34,675 nucleotides of DNA from Bacteroidota bacterium (lineage in GTDB: Bacteria; Bacteroidota; Bacteroidia; Flavobacteriales; Flavobacteriaceae), in contig JAKQJQ010000353.1 in assembly GCA_029561105.1 (NCBI GenBank), forward strand, positions 1 through 34,675, in the 5' to 3' direction. Below the pieces are notes generated by a model that was not told the origin of the DNA, did no database searches, and was given only the letters and a program-made list of their open reading frames with translations. Below, piece after piece: positions 34,472 through 34,675 of the stretch (positions within the stretch are counted from its first letter, which is position 1; every line of letters begins with the position of its first letter). The translations under genes were made by a program, and so were the position numbers.

Positions 34472-34675
34472 AATCTAAAAGCCGTCAATTTTAGTGAAAA
34501 TTTTGGATATAATACTACTTTTTGCTGTTAAATGCACTTTGGTGCCTAACGGCATGGGACGCGTTTTTTAATATTTGTTACAGCTCAGACGGTTATCCAA
34601 ACCAGTTCAGTTGCCTGCTTTTGTTTTGATGGTAGCACGAATGGTTGAGCGTTGGGAATCGCTTTCGCACGAAAA
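34472..34675. other. Upstream region of the peptidase operon
   Basis: No gene was recognised in the last 204 bases. On the minus strand this stretch should hold the peptidase-operon promoter; TAAAATTG close to the start codon is a near match to the -7 consensus. The end of the window cuts it off. Confidence 0.4.

Overview
The window looks like chromosomal DNA of a Flavobacteriaceae bacterium, Flavobacterium or a close relative. The evidence is several exact matches to the Bacteroidota -7 promoter box (TAnnTTTG) just upstream of start codons, a general lack of Shine-Dalgarno sequences, a C-terminal tail typical of the type IX secretion system (T9SS), a BamA/TamA-type barrel ahead of fbaA-accD, a purH-mreBCD-mrdA-rodA cluster, and a dipeptidyl-peptidase/POT-transporter cluster. 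No rRNA, tRNA, CRISPR array, transposase, integrase or phage gene was seen. Most of the window is ordinary housekeeping DNA.

Layout. 1-2890: the 3' part of an outer-membrane barrel gene, then fbaA (glycolysis/gluconeogenesis) and accD (fatty-acid synthesis), closed by a clear intrinsic terminator. 2942-4195 (minus): a MacB/FtsX-type ABC permease. 4303-7450: a divergent signalling-like module. On the minus strand are a seven-repeat regulator-propeller lipoprotein and a seven-repeat WD40 protein; on the plus strand is a membrane-anchored protein with a C-terminal OmpR-type winged helix. This is the best candidate for an undescribed system here. 7451-7820: a long non-coding stretch with two copies of the palindrome CAGAA-W-TTCTG. 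7821-15025: purH followed by the complete cell-elongation operon mreB, mreC, mreD, mrdA (PBP2) and rodA.

15026-19466: a secreted non-specific nuclease (minus), a secreted RCC1-like propeller protein with a T9SS tail, and a large secreted protein gene broken by one in-frame stop and one frameshift. A low-GC patch spans the junction of the last two. 19518-21767 (minus): a tail-specific (C-terminal processing) protease sharing a bidirectional terminator with the broken gene. 21894-24050: surE, a small membrane protein and lpxB, tightly packed. 24098-26855: an NlpC/P60 lipoprotein and a ComEC-type DNA channel.

26858-34471 (minus): a peptide-use operon read from right to left, with a dipeptidyl peptidase IV-like enzyme, three different POT-family di/tripeptide transporters and a periplasmic thioredoxin-like protein. 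The peptidase would release dipeptides outside the inner membrane and the transporters would import them.

Points worth a second look are the propeller/winged-helix module, an AccD with all four zinc-ribbon cysteines missing, a ComEC with a worn-down C-terminal domain, the doubled palindrome upstream of purH, a large hairpin between fbaA and accD, and the broken secreted-protein gene.
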